Positions 22,162 through 33,300 of a stretch of DNA of 64,000 nucleotides are shown here, piece by piece. The notes beneath the pieces are model-generated. The model saw only the letters and a program-made list of their open reading frames with translations, made no database searches and had not been told where the DNA came from. The position numbers were made by a program, and so were the translations under genes. The DNA is taken from NCBI GenBank assembly GCA_030374765.1, contig JARGXX010000092.1, positions 1,612,001-1,676,000 on the forward strand, read 5' to 3'. The stretch comes from Agarophyton chilense. Taxonomy: Eukaryota; Rhodophyta; Florideophyceae; Gracilariales; Gracilariaceae. How positions within the stretch are numbered: the stretch's first letter is position 1; each line of letters opens with the position of its first letter.

Positions 22162-22831
22162 CTAGTAGCAATAATATTTCTGGACGCTCACGTACTTCTC
22201 ACGTGACTAGCTAGCAATACACAGACTCAGGCGATGCCTTCACAGAAAATTGTGGGTGGCTGTGGCTACCGGATGTTTAAGACGTGTCTTGGGCACACAC
22301 TGTCTATAATTCTAGAATTACCCGGAGAAGCGCAAGAGCGTGACGACAATATCTAGCATTGCAAAGAGGCTGACTAAAAAACAAACAACGGAGCTATTTC
22401 ACCAAACTTCGCGCTTCTGTTTACAAACGAAGAGCATAGAGAATAAAAGGTTACGGATACGTAGAGAGTAGTACGCATGGATGAGATCAGTGAGAATATT
22501 GTTTGAGAGAGGGGTGCGATTAAGCTCCTGAAAAATGCGATCCTTTGAAAGGATCACGGAGCAAGACATCACACGAAAGTTAGAATCGTTTCGCCACCGA
22601 GCATGCCTTATCCTAACGCATGGAAAAGTAAGAGATTCTGTTGCTCTTTTCCCATGGCCATAGTCCGCGAAAAACATAACCACTGCACTGCTAGTGATTA
22701 ATCAAGAAAAGGAACTAAATACATGGAAGTTAACCAAAAGCCATCCAGGACTAACGAAAAGTATTCGGCGAGGAATGAACAAGTCAAAGGCCCCGTCCAG
22801 CAGAAGACAGAAAACCCATGACATACAGTAC
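22162..22831. other. Convergent intergenic region
   Basis: Lies between the 3' ends of the Clp-like and START-like genes. A GCTAGC-rich patch (22,157-22,166 and again near 22,208-22,213) follows the Clp-like stop. Short frames only; nothing recognised. Confidence 0.35.
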
Positions 22832-23710
22832 TTAATTTGGTTGATCATACTCCGGAAGAAGTGCCACTTCTGCAAAACTTTCTTCGTCATCCCTGAGTAG
22901 CAAAGAGTCACAACTGTCGGATGATGAGAAGCCGTCGTTTTCCTTGACATCCTCCAAGCCTGGGGTTTTCTCTTTCAGTTTCTGTTCACTTTCCATGAAT
23001 CGATCAATGACGACCGATATCGGCACAGAAGTATCACCATCAGCAAAATCGTTATAAAGCTTCTTTCGAAAACGGATAACAGTGGGAGGGTACTTGTCGT
23101 AGAACTTGCGCAAATTGTGAACAATGGCGCGTTCGATAAACCAGCCGAGAGTCATGATGTTGACCTTGGTCTCACCACTGACAACATGGACACTCTTTTC
23201 CTCTGCAGACAAGGCATCCAGATAATCACTTGTAGATTGCACTGCGGTTTGTTCGTCGTTTTCCTCGCCGCTTTCAGGGTCGGATGTACTTCCGGCACTG
23301 CTTGTTTCTAGCTGCTGTTCTTCTGGTGAAAACGGCTGGTCAAGTTGAGCGCCACACTGTTCGAGGCTGAGCTCACCAAAGGTGCGGCTGAGATTTGCCA
23401 AGAAGGTGGGTCTAATGAAGAAATGGAGGTGAAACGGACGTTCGCGGGCGTTCCAGCGCTGCTCATCGCTGACAGCAAACATTGTGTCCCCGATGAAAGT
23501 GCGGATCATATCTGGACAGTCCACGTCCTTTGGAGTGTAGTGTTGCACGCGAGACGCCCATCCATCGACCTCTTGGATGGGTTCTGTGGCGCGCATGTCC
23601 TTCAGCAAGCCATCCTGAACGACGAATGCGAGAAACGAGGGCGCGTCGCGAATGCGCCAAAAGTGCTCTGCGGAGAACGGCAAAGTGCACTCAATACGAA
23701 ACTGAACCAT
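22832..23710 (-). CDS. Protein with a probable START-like (SRPBCC) lipid-binding fold
   Basis: 292 residues from the Met at 23710. The opening FRIECTLPFSAEHFWRIRD with AFVVQDGLLKDM fits the first strand and helices of a START/SRPBCC fold. The later NIMTLGWFIERAIVHNLRKF followed by YDKYPPTVIRFRK fits the long C-terminal helix. Between them is an acidic, Ser-rich insertion (SPEEQQLETSSAGSTSDPES region). The acidic tail is disordered. The frame is open 38 codons further up to 23824, but the residues there look untranslated and the chosen Met is followed directly by the domain. Family assignment rests on pattern only; the ligand is unknown. No transmembrane segment is seen. Confidence 0.55.
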   Translation of the reverse strand: MVQFRIECTLPFSAEHFWRIRDAPSFLAFVVQDGLLKDMRATEPIQEVDGWASRVQHYTPKDVDCPDMIRTFIGDTMFAVSDEQRWNARERPFHLHFFIRPTFLANLSRTFGELSLEQCGAQLDQPFSPEEQQLETSSAGSTSDPESGEENDEQTAVQSTSDYLDALSAEEKSVHVVSGETKVNIMTLGWFIERAIVHNLRKFYDKYPPTVIRFRKKLYNDFADGDTSVPISVVIDRFMESEQKLKEKTPGLEDVKENDGFSSSDSCDSLLLRDDEESFAEVALLPEYDQPN

Positions 23711-24679
23711 TCTTGATAGAGGCTGAACACAGCACCAAGAGCCGAAGCGCAGCAGACAAGCAACACGAACGGGAGCAGGTGAGGCCGAGATGTAGGCGCC
23801 AGACGACGAAGACGAAAGGGTCAAGGGCGCGGGAAAGCTGTGATGGAGGGTTGCGACTTGGTACTAGCAAGGGCATAGGAGCGCAGTTGAAGTCCTGAGC
23901 CGGTCTGTGTGGGCAAATCAGCACAGTACCACTGCCCCACGCGCAGAGGCTGATATCCACGGCACAACGGGCACAGACTGGTGAACTGCGGACACCAGGC
24001 GCAGGCGCACACGTTGACGGTTCGCTTCGCACGTGCAATGAGCGGTGCCCGTCGCTTACAGGCTGCGTGTGAGCGCGTCACACTTTTTTACGCGTCGGCG
24101 TTTGTAGCAAAAATGCATCAAATCAGCGTGGACAAAAAAGAATGCTTCCGATGGCTACACATACAACACTTGTCGTCGACTTGTCGAGATGGAGGCGACT
24201 TGCGTACAACCACTGGCCACAGTTTCAACCACGGCGTTTCCCATCATCGCTGACGTGGCACTCACAATTCTCCCGTCCGTCCTCACCATTTGCATTACCT
24301 TTGTAGGAATAAAACTTATGTTGTGGCCACCGATGTACCACCCTCATGAGGTAGCCATACACACCTTGCCATGTCGTGTTTTGCTTTCTCCGCGAAATCG
24401 GCCAGAAGCCGCCTTTCACTCTTCAGAGTTCCTCAATATCGGAAAAATGGGTTTACGTCGGAGCGCGTTCTCTGGAATCATTCTCGCTCCGTAATTCAAG
24501 CTCAGCGCGCTCGGTGGGGTTGAACATGTCACCCCATTAATTAGTAAGCACCTGTTGCGGAGTCATAACGGCAGCACTGTACCTCATCTTTTACATGTTC
24601 CTAACGCCACTCGAGAATCTAATTGACTAAAACTAAATTAACTTACTCAACCATCTCAAGTCCAGCGTTCCAGCCTTTC
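23711..24679. other. Gene-poor stretch upstream of the START-like gene
   Basis: A plus-strand frame of 101 codons (24,189-24,494) has one hydrophobic segment (VALTILPSVLTICITFVGIKL) but no family resemblance, so I leave it uncalled. The rest should carry the START-like gene's promoter and the 3' end of the coiled-coil gene. Confidence 0.3.
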
Positions 24680-25453
24680 TTAACGCCTCACTGGTAGTAG
24701 ATCCCGCACACGCTGTACTTCCGAACGATATTGAACATTTTCCTCCGATTGTGCATCGTCCTCGTCAGCTAGTGTAGAATCGTAAGGGTTTTGCATTCTT
24801 TCAAACAATTCGTGCTCTGTGTCGTTTTCTAGAGTGTCGCTTTCCAGAGTGTCGCTTTCCTTACGCCCGCTGGGGTTCCTATTATTGGCCATGGCGTCGT
24901 TCATCTCTTGATCAAGTTCTTCTTCCAATTCAGTACCCTCTATGCCAGTCCAATCCCGAGCCAAATTCTCGGAAACCTGTACGACATCTCTCTTCAGCTC
25001 TTCGAATTTACCAACTGCGTCATTCCAACCTTCCCGCAAAGCAGCTTCATCCAACTCTTCATCAATCCCAACAGCAGTGAAACGCTCCAATTCAGTGCGA
25101 GCCTCGTTTCGTAATCTCTTTACGCGAAGTGCATCCTCTCTGATTTTTCGCACATGGCACAGGCGCGACTCTATTGCTCGCCGCCTCCGCGAGTGTATCG
25201 CCGCTCGTAAAAGACACGCTCTTCGAGTAGACTGACTCTTGGTAGTTGCCCGAGTGAATGCGATCAAGCGAAGGTCGTTCTTCACCCTGTGTAGACGATC
25301 TTCTAGTTCCCGTTCTCTTTCTAGTAGAATGTCTGACACCAGTGTTGGTGATGATGCTGTGTGTGCGCTTCGGTTTTGTCGCGCTGTTCTCCGGGGATTT
25401 TTACACCGTATATACGAGGAAGAGTTGAAAACAGAACACTGTGCCAAGTTCAT
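24680..25453 (-). CDS. Uncharacterised coiled-coil protein, possibly organelle-targeted
   Basis: 257 residues, not recognised. The N-terminus is Ser/Arg-rich with few acidic residues (KNPRRTARQNRSAHTASS) and could be an organelle leader. Residues 40-200 are strongly charged with heptad-like spacing (LLERERELEDRLHRVKNDLR; ELEEELDQEMNDAM), so a coiled coil is likely. The C-terminal part is acidic. It contains a short internal duplication: the 15-bp unit AGAGTGTCGCTTTCC occurs twice in tandem (24,831-24,860), giving ESDTL-ENDT-type repeats. It is divergent from the mS33 gene. The open frame and consistent composition support a real gene, but there is no homologue evidence. Confidence 0.5.
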   Translation of the reverse strand: MNLAQCSVFNSSSYIRCKNPRRTARQNRSAHTASSPTLVSDILLERERELEDRLHRVKNDLRLIAFTRATTKSQSTRRACLLRAAIHSRRRRAIESRLCHVRKIREDALRVKRLRNEARTELERFTAVGIDEELDEAALREGWNDAVGKFEELKRDVVQVSENLARDWTGIEGTELEEELDQEMNDAMANNRNPSGRKESDTLESDTLENDTEHELFERMQNPYDSTLADEDDAQSEENVQYRSEVQRVRDLLPVRR

Positions 25454-26123
25454 TTTTGTTCTGCAAACAAAGCGCGAGACTGTTCCGCCCAGTGTGAACC
25501 AGACTGCCGAAATGTTGCCTGCTGATATATAGTTATGGCTGCGTGGTCTTGCAAAAGATTAGGATGGCCCTGCAAGGAGAGAATTCTGAAGGCCGCTGTG
25601 GCAACGCAAAAGACTCATTGTTCGCGGGTAAGAAGGTTAGTCGAACGTAGAGACTACTAGAGCTAGCTTCGTAGAGACCTTGCACGTTCAGAGCACAACA
25701 ATTCTAGCGAGTCGTTGAGAGGCCAACAAGGACAACACATTTATTCGTTTCGTTCGGGGTACGTGCCAGAATTGCTGTACGCCCCCGCGGAGGGTACAAT
25801 TGTGCACTGTGACCCTTTCGGACCGGGTTCTGTGTGAGTAGCCGGCAAGTGTAGAAATGTTGATCGCCGAACAGTGATGATTGCCGACCTGCTCCGATTC
25901 GTGATTGTCGGCCGTAGCAGAGCTGTCGGCAGTGCAAGACTGAAAGAGTTGTTTTTTAGCTGCTGCACTCATCTGTGGAATTAATACGACGACTTGGAAG
26001 AGATCAGGGTTTGGTCCGTGAATATCAAAACGACTCGTGTCACTTAATCGTTTATCACCACCAGGCAATCGACTGCCCGATTCTCATCATCCAATGTTTG
26101 AATCATAATCAAAGTGATTTGCG
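25454..26123. other. Divergent intergenic region
   Basis: Several overlapping minus-strand frames (longest 126 codons, 25,688-26,068) are open in all three phases, which speaks for chance in a GC-rich patch. Should contain the promoters of the coiled-coil and mS33 genes. Confidence 0.35.
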
Positions 26124-26576
26124 TTGAAGTTTATCTCTCACATGATCATCATGTTGCGTACTTTTTGGAAAACGACCCGGCCGTGCTGGCTTTCGCATTA
26201 TTCCGGCCTTCGTTCGCTGTGCACAAAGGGTAACTTTTCCGAGTCGGTAGCCCAGCGTACCGACCAAGAACAAATAGAGTTGTTGAGAAAGGGAATTGCA
26301 CCGGCAACTGGTCGCCCCTTGCGAGATATTGCAGCAGAAGTATGGGGTCACAACCAAAATCCAACGGGTCCTGGAAATAGATCCGGTGAACGGCTGCTTA
26401 GGCGCCCATTGCGGGGACCACTTTATGCATCTTGGTATCCCCCACCGCTATCGGCGTACAAGGACAACCCTTTTAAGATGACTGATAAGCAGATGAGATG
26501 GCGTGAAAAACTAAAGATGTTGAGGGCTAGTGGGAAGGGCCCTCCTAAAAAAGGATCTGGAAAGAGAGCAAAGTGA
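26124..26576 (+). CDS. Mitochondrial small-subunit ribosomal protein mS33
   Basis: Component of the mitochondrial ribosome small subunit (MRPS33, yeast Rsm27). 150 residues. The core reads NPTGPGNRSGERLLRRPLRG, then PLYASWYPPP and a C-terminal helix ending in RASGKGPPKKGSGKRAK. This matches the N-P-x(3)-R-x-G-x(2)-L-L-R-x-L-R-G-P and Y-P motifs and the K-G-x-P-K-K tail of the family. The first 40 residues are basic and hydroxylated (MLRTFWKTTRPCWLSHYSGL), a mitochondrial presequence. Mets at codons 1, 7 and 10 are all possible starts; codon 10 (26,151) gives the cleanest presequence. Confidence 0.82.
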   Translation: MKFISHMIIMLRTFWKTTRPCWLSHYSGLRSLCTKGNFSESVAQRTDQEQIELLRKGIAPATGRPLRDIAAEVWGHNQNPTGPGNRSGERLLRRPLRGPLYASWYPPPLSAYKDNPFKMTDKQMRWREKLKMLRASGKGPPKKGSGKRAK

Positions 26577-27608
26577 ATAGATATCATTCAAGTCGGCAGA
26601 ATTATGGAACTTTCTTTTTCTTTTTACGTGAGTTATTATCGTGAGAAAATGAAACATATTTTGCTGCAAATATCCAGGGGTCATGTTTTCTAAGAAGTTT
26701 TGGTTGTGTAGTGCGATAGGAAATGAAATGAATGAGTGTCAAAGCTATGCCAAAGCTTTCGACGTATTGATGCGATCATATGTTCTTTTAGCCAGACATG
26801 ACAACAGCCGGATGTTTCTTTTCCCTTACTTGTCCTTGATATCCTCAGCCCCGCCACTTTTCCTTCCGTTTAGATGCCTCATCATTTCCTTCGCTGTATC
26901 GCTCGCACCCCTATCATTTTACCGGTTCGGAGGATTCCTACGCAAGGGTATTTTTGTATTGTTTGTAGTACAGCAAAACAAGGAAGACGTAGGCAAAGCT
27001 GCTAATAAATAAAATATCCACCAACTGCAAATGCAATGCATTTGGCCACGCCATATCTACAAGGAAACGCTGTGGAAATGCGAAACCGGTGTGCGAATGC
27101 GGCCCCAAAAGGAATCCGTTGTCTCTAGCTAGGAAATGCGCCAGTTTCCACCGCATCATCCAATGACGGAACGAGCACAGGAAAGGTGATTTGCCTGATT
27201 TGGATTTTTTATTTCAGGCAGAAACCCCTCCGCGCTGAGCCAAAACACAAAAAAATTCTGATCAGAATAACTAAATTTCAGCACAAAAGCCTACAGTTTT
27301 GGCCTCATATGAGGTTCATGTCGAATAGACGCTGGACAGCCTCCACCTTCATCAGTAGTGGTCCGAAGTTTTTCCTTTTGTTTCACCCCTGCGGTCTTAT
27401 GCACCGTATGCGTCAACGCTTCACCCCCGCTTGTTGTTTTCTGCGAAAGGTTGCGAACGCAAAGCTTTCCGAAGTCTCTATGCTCATAGCGCTTTCCACT
27501 TAGCCTCCCGAGAAATCACTATCTCGAGGAATAATCGCTCATCACTTTTTGTGTCAAAACGTATATTTCCCTTCGCGAACTACATTTCATTCCGGAGAAA
27601 CAACAAAA
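26577..27608. other. Gene-free stretch of about 1 kb
   Basis: Holds the 3' end of mS33 and the promoter of the next gene. A plus-strand frame of 109 codons (26,683-27,012) is hydrophobic but unlike any known protein and is not called. Confidence 0.35.
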
Positions 27609-28184
27609 ATGTTCCGCAGTTCCGGAGTTATCCGCCGCGCATGTGCTCGTCAAGCCCGACTTCTTCACGAAGACTCTTCACGGGGCGACTTTCTTGGGTT
27701 CTCAATTTCTCGAGCGCCAGCATCTGACGCTCGTTACGGCATGGATATGACCAGAGCCCCTGGTTACGAAGTAGCAGCTGATGAAGAGCCCCCTCGGTCG
27801 GGCAGTCAGAAGTTAGCCGACTTTGCCTCTCGTCATGGCCGGCTTTCTGCGTCGCAAATACAGAAAGCTAAAGGTTATTTATGGGTGGGCACTGTTTTGT
27901 ACCCAGCAGAACAGAATTCCGATGTCGATGTAACTTTCACATGGGAGATTGTGCAAGAAGCGGAGGATTTTGAGCACAGCGATCAGGTAAATGGAGTCAT
28001 CGAAGTCATAGATAACCCAGACGACAATCCCGTCATAGAAGCCAAGAGGCGGTACACGGGGGGGCAAGCAAGGAGAATACGCAAGGAAAGAGCGAGAAAT
28101 ATGGCAAAAAAATCGGTGCGTCGGGCTAATAAAAGGCCTATTCGTAAACCTGAGAACGACGTACCGGATGATGAGGCAAGTTAG
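27609..28184 (+). CDS. Small basic-tailed protein, probably mitochondrial, function unknown
   Basis: 191 residues from the Met at 27,609. It opens with MFRSSGVIRRACARQARLLH, an Arg-rich amphipathic sequence with an R-x-x-L-H type cleavage context, good for a mitochondrial presequence. The middle includes GYLWVGTVLYPAEQNSDVDV, and the tail is rich in Lys/Arg (GGQARRIRKERARNMAKKSV). Basic tails like this are common in mitochondrial ribosomal or assembly proteins, but I recognise no family. The frame extends 20 codons upstream to 27,549; the internal Met gives the better leader. It is convergent with eIF5A. Confidence 0.55.
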   Translation: MFRSSGVIRRACARQARLLHEDSSRGDFLGFSISRAPASDARYGMDMTRAPGYEVAADEEPPRSGSQKLADFASRHGRLSASQIQKAKGYLWVGTVLYPAEQNSDVDVTFTWEIVQEAEDFEHSDQVNGVIEVIDNPDDNPVIEAKRRYTGGQARRIRKERARNMAKKSVRRANKRPIRKPENDVPDDEAS

Positions 28185-28696
28185 GGTGCTGCCCACTGAG
28201 TGTCACTAAGTTTGACTCGCCTTGTAGAATACTGTCGTAAAGCGGAGCAACTGCACATTCGTCAGACCAATGCTCCTGAAACTTGTTTCTCATAATACAT
28301 ACTATTTAAAGGTATAGGCTTGAAGCAACGGCAGTACCTGGAACACATTACGCATTCCGTGTCATGTAATCTGTACGTCAACGTAGACGCGCGTGACCCC
28401 CGTATTCCTACTACTCAGCAGTCGTCGCTTAAGAGAAACAAGCGACATTGGCAACTGACACAGATGAGAGTCACAGAGTCGACGCAAGGGTTAAGCATCC
28501 GCTCATTTCCTTCTTTTAGAGTTTCATGCATTTACTAGGGTGATTTTCAGTGGACAAATCTACAGTTGGTCACGCTGAAGACGGGTCCGAAAAGTGTGCA
28601 GGAGCTAGTGTACTCATGATGTACTGGTGCGGAAGAGACCTCGACTCAAGAGAATCAATCAACGAATGACAGTTTCTCAAAAAATGTCATAGCCAG
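28185..28696. other. Convergent intergenic region upstream of the eIF5A stop
   Basis: Should hold two transcript 3' ends. Only short frames; nothing recognised. Confidence 0.35.
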
Positions 28697-29599
28697 TTAC
28701 TGCACCTCCTTCACCGCGATAATCTTCTCCTTACCCAAAGCGGAAAGGACAGTGAGGAAGAGGTCCTTTCCTGCATCGAAATCTTCTTGGACTTTCTTAT
28801 GGATTTCATCTACTGTAGAATCCAAGCGGAGATCAGAGCGTGTTTCATTCTTATCGTCCATGAGAGTCACAAATCCTTCCTCGTCAATATCAAGAAGCTG
28901 ATAGTCTTTTCGGGTCACAATAGGAGACATCATGTTGTGGGAAGATGGCGAGATATCCTCATACTTCCTCCCGGAAAAAATGTCCACACCTACAATATTT
29001 GCCTTGGCGTGACCGTGCTTGCCAGTCTTAGAGGTCGAGTATTCAACGATCTTGCACGCGAACCCCTTGATAACGACATGAGCTCCCTTCTTCAAGGCAC
29101 CTGTTAAATTGAATAGAATGACACGAACGTTTTTTAAACAACGAAGCGTTCAACAAGCAAGTTATCACAGAAAGTACAGGACAAAAACACATTAAAAGTT
29201 AGCCGAAGTTGCAGGGAAGTTGATTTGAACTCGCAGGAGCGTGTGTGAAACGGTATCGATCAAGAAATTCCCGTCCCGGTCAGGAGTGGTTGAGCCCATG
29301 TAGAGGAATGGCGTGCTCCATTTTTGAACGCGCGCAGAGCATGCACAGCAAAAAGACACCCTTACTTGAGCACCGAAAGTAGCTTGGTGGCGCAACAAGG
29401 CAAAAAGGCATATTACGCTCAAAGTTGATTTGGCACGTCACGAATCCTCGCCCGCCTCGTTTGCAAAGTAGCCGTGGCGACGCCAGATTGCAAAACCGTG
29501 TTCGAGAGGAAGACACCGTCTAGGATGAGGTGCAAACTTACCGGCTTGAACGGGAATGGTATTGGACGCACCGGATGACCCGGAATCGTGCTCAGACAT
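28697..29599 (-). CDS. Translation factor eIF5A (hypusine-containing)
   Basis: Promotes peptide-bond formation at stalling motifs and termination on cytosolic ribosomes; carries the hypusine modification on one Lys. Spliced as join(29542..29599, 28697..29100), 153 residues, the normal size. Exon 1 encodes MSEHDSGSSGASNTIPVQAG. The 441-bp intron (donor GTAAGT, acceptor TTTAACAG) is the longest found here and splits the Gly codon, giving AGALKKGAHVVIKG. The hypusine loop STSKTGKHGHAK is intact and is followed by DIFSGRKYEDISPSSHNM. The C-terminal OB fold (LLDIDEEGFVTLMDD) is complete. Spermidine is the hypusine donor, so the polyamine amidase at 11.7-13.5 kb feeds the same metabolism, though the two genes are not adjacent. 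Confidence 0.95.
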
Positions 29600-30367
29600 T
29601 TTTTGGCGAAGGTGAACAGCGCTGGCGGAGACCCCTTCGAATCGGTAATCAAAGCAAACTGACTAGTGGGGGGATCGAAACCGACGCGAAGGGTAACTTT
29701 TAGGGAACGCAGAGGAGGCGGATGACCGACCTTGTACGCAACCAGTGTTTTAAGAGCGCAACATTCGGCGGCGACAAGCACAACTCTGTAATGCTGCAAG
29801 ACGCTCAAAATACAGCCAGAAAGGTCACTTTTCCACTGCGCACACCTTCCAAGACCCGAATCTTATGGTGCCACCCACAGCGCCGCTTTCTAAGCTAGGA
29901 CCTAACGGTCCAGCTCCCGCCTTTGCGACCCGTTCGGGTCGTCCTAGCAGATAAGCACAACCTTGTACCTGTCCACGTTTCGCCCATTCTTCCGAACTGC
30001 AAGCCTCGTGAGCTCTGTAGAGTTTACTACCGAAGTTCGCACTGTGGAGGAGCTGCCCTTCTGAAAATTTGAAACACATATCTTTGCGTTTGAATATTCA
30101 AACGTATACCAGATCTGTTTGAAGAGAAACAGCAACGAACATTTCTCCCAGACCCACCACACCTCAACAATCCCGTAACCTGTGTTGCATTTCATGTTGC
30201 TCCTCTGCTCCCGAATGCAAAAGTGACCACCTTCGTATCCGTCCACTTTTCTTTCCGGCTTCTCTTTCACCGGTCAGTCATCGCTTTCTGCGGCAATCCT
30301 GGTTCGAAGTGGAAATCGCCTCATTCGAGCGCAAAGTTGAGCGTTTCTGGGATCCCGCTTTGCAAAC
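29600..30367. other. Divergent intergenic region of eIF5A and topoisomerase II
   Basis: About 770 bp expected to hold both promoters. No credible coding frame or repeat. Confidence 0.4.
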
Positions 30368-33300
30368 ATGGCGCTCAGAGTTTCCAATTCTTCGAATACC
30401 CTACCAAGGGAAAGGAAAACTGTTGAACAAACCTTCACAAAGCTGACCCAGCTTGAGCACATTTTACTGCGCCCTGACACATACATCGGCTCTGCTGAAC
30501 GTGTTCAACAACCGGTGTGGGTTTGGGATGATGATTCCAAATGCATGGTTTACAAGGAAATCACTTACCCGCCAGGGTTGTACAAGATTTTTGATGAGAT
30601 TCTGGTTAACGCCGCTGATCACAAACAGAGGGATCCCAAGATGAATTGCATAAAGGTTGAAATCGACGCTGAGAATCAAAACATATCTATATGGAATAAC
30701 GGTTCAGGAATCCCCATTGAAATACACAAGAAGGAAAACATTTATGTTCCTGAACTTATATTTGGTAACCTTTTGACTTCTTCAAACTATGATGATGACG
30801 AAAAGAAAGTTGTTGGCGGTCGAAACGGATTTGGTGCCAAACTTGCCAACATCTTTTCTACTGAATTCACAGTAGAGACTGCTGATGCAGAGCGTGCAAA
30901 GCGTTACAAACAGGTCTTTCGGAATAACATGAGTGAAAAAGAAGAACCTGTGATTCGTTCGAATGGAAAGAAGGAATCCTTCACCAAGATTTCCTTCTCT
31001 CCTGACCTATCTAGGTTCGGAATGACGTGCTTGGATAGTGACATAATATCTCTACTGAAGAAGCGTGTGTACGACATTGCTGGGATCAGCTCTTCGTTGA
31101 AGGTGTACCTCAATGGCAGTCGCATTCCAATCAAAAGTTTTAAGGACTACGTCAATCTCTACCAAACTGAGCAATCGTCGACCTCAATTTTGCATGAACG
31201 CGTGAGTGATAGGTGGGAGGTTGCCATAACAGCTAGTGATGGCCAACTCAGCCAAGTTAGCTTTGTCAACTCAATATGGACTATGAAAGGTGGAACCCAT
31301 GTCACGCATGTCGCTGATCAAATCGTATCAAAGGTTGCCGAACATATTTCAAAAAAGAACAAAGGCCTGAAAGTCAAGCCTTTTCAAATTAAGAGCCATT
31401 TGTCGCTCTTCATCAACTGCCTCATTGAGAACCCTGCTTTTGATTCCCAAACTAAAGAAACGCTTACCACCAAACCTTCAAAGTTTGGTTCAAAGTGGCA
31501 GTTTTCTGAGGACCTCGCGAAGAAGGTTCTCAAAAGTAAGATCATCGACAACATCACTGCTTTTGCACAGTTCAAACAGAGCAAAGAATTATCGAAAACT
31601 GATGGAGGTAAGAAGGCTCGAGTCCTTGGCGTCAAAAAGCTCGAGGATGCCAACAAGGCTGGAGGGCGAGAAGCATCGAAATGTACCCTCATTCTTACTG
31701 AGGGAGACTCTGCGGCATCTCTTGCCATATCTGGCCTTTCGGTTGTTGGAAGAGACTATTACGGAGTATTTCCCCTTCGTGGAAAGCTTCTAAACGTTCG
31801 AGATGCAAAACATAAACAAATTATGGACAACCAAGAGATTAATAATTTGAAGAAGATATTAGGATTGCAGCATAACAAGCAGTACTGCAGTGAAACGGTT
31901 AAATCTCTTCGTTATGGCCATGTTTTGATAATGACCGATCAGGATCACGATGGTTCGCACATCAAGGGGCTCGTTATTAACTTCTTCGACCATTTCTGGC
32001 CTAGCCTTCTTTCCATTCATGGCTTCCTGCAGGAATTCATTACCCCAATTATGAAGGCTACAAAGCTTGTCGGGCGTACCAAACACGAAAGGGTCTTCTT
32101 TACCGTTGCAGAATACCAGGAATGGCAAGATAGTGTTGAAGGAAGATCCAATGGCTGGGTTCCGAAGTACTACAAAGGTCTTGGTACTTCCACGAATCAA
32201 GAAGCGAAGGAGTACTTTTCCAATCTTGAACGCCATCAGTTGAGCTTTACTCATCAAGGTGCAGAAGATCGCTGTATGATTGATATGGCTTTTAACAAAA
32301 ACCGCGTAAGCGATAGAAAAAACTGGCTGTCTTCATTTTGTCCTGGAACTTTTTTCAACCATGAAGAAGATGAGCTGAACTTCAGCAATTTTGTCAATAA
32401 GGAGCTCATCTTGTTCTCTCTTGCAGACAATGCCAGATCAATTCCGAATATCATGGACGGCCTGAAGCCTTCTCAGAGAAAAGTTTTGTACGGATGTTTT
32501 CAGCGTAAGAACTTCAAGCGAGAAATCAAGGTTCTTCAGCTCGCTGGTTTCGTGACTGAGAAAGCTGTCTACCATCACGGGGATTCAATTTTCCCCACTA
32601 TTGTTTCCATGGCTCAAGATTTTGTGGGCTCAAACAATGTGAACTTACTTGTTCCAGCAGGTCAGTTTGGAACTAGGCTGCAGGGTGGAAAAGATGCAGC
32701 ATCTCCCAGATACATTTTTACGAAACTGGCTCCTGTAGCTCGTGCTCTGTTTCCAAAAGAAGATGATCCATTGCTCTCCTACCTGAAAGATGAAGGGATG
32801 CAGATAGAGCCGATGTGGTACTGTCCGGTCATACCCGTGGTTCTGGTAAATGGATCAGAAGGTATTGGAACTGGGTGGTCTTCATCTATACCGTGCTATA
32901 ATCCTCGTGATCTCATACGTAGCATTCGGTTGCTCTTGAACAATGAAGCACTCGAGGACCTGCTCCCATGGTATCGTGGCTTTAATGGATCCATAGTTCC
33001 TGTTGAAAACTCAAAATCATATGATGTTTACGGAATTTTACGTAGATCTCAGGATACCTTTCGAATTGAAGAGCTTCCTGTGCGAACTTGGACATCAACT
33101 TACAAGGAGTTCCTTGAATCGCAAACCGTTGGTTTCCCTAATTCAAAGGATCCTTTCGTACGAGAATTTCAAGACAACAGCACAGAGAACAAAGTATGCT
33201 TCACGTTCACAACGAGCCCAGAGGTTCTCAACGAACTCTCTACCCCCGCAGCCTACAAGAAGCTCAAGATTTCAAGTTCTCTTAGTACGAGCAACATGGT

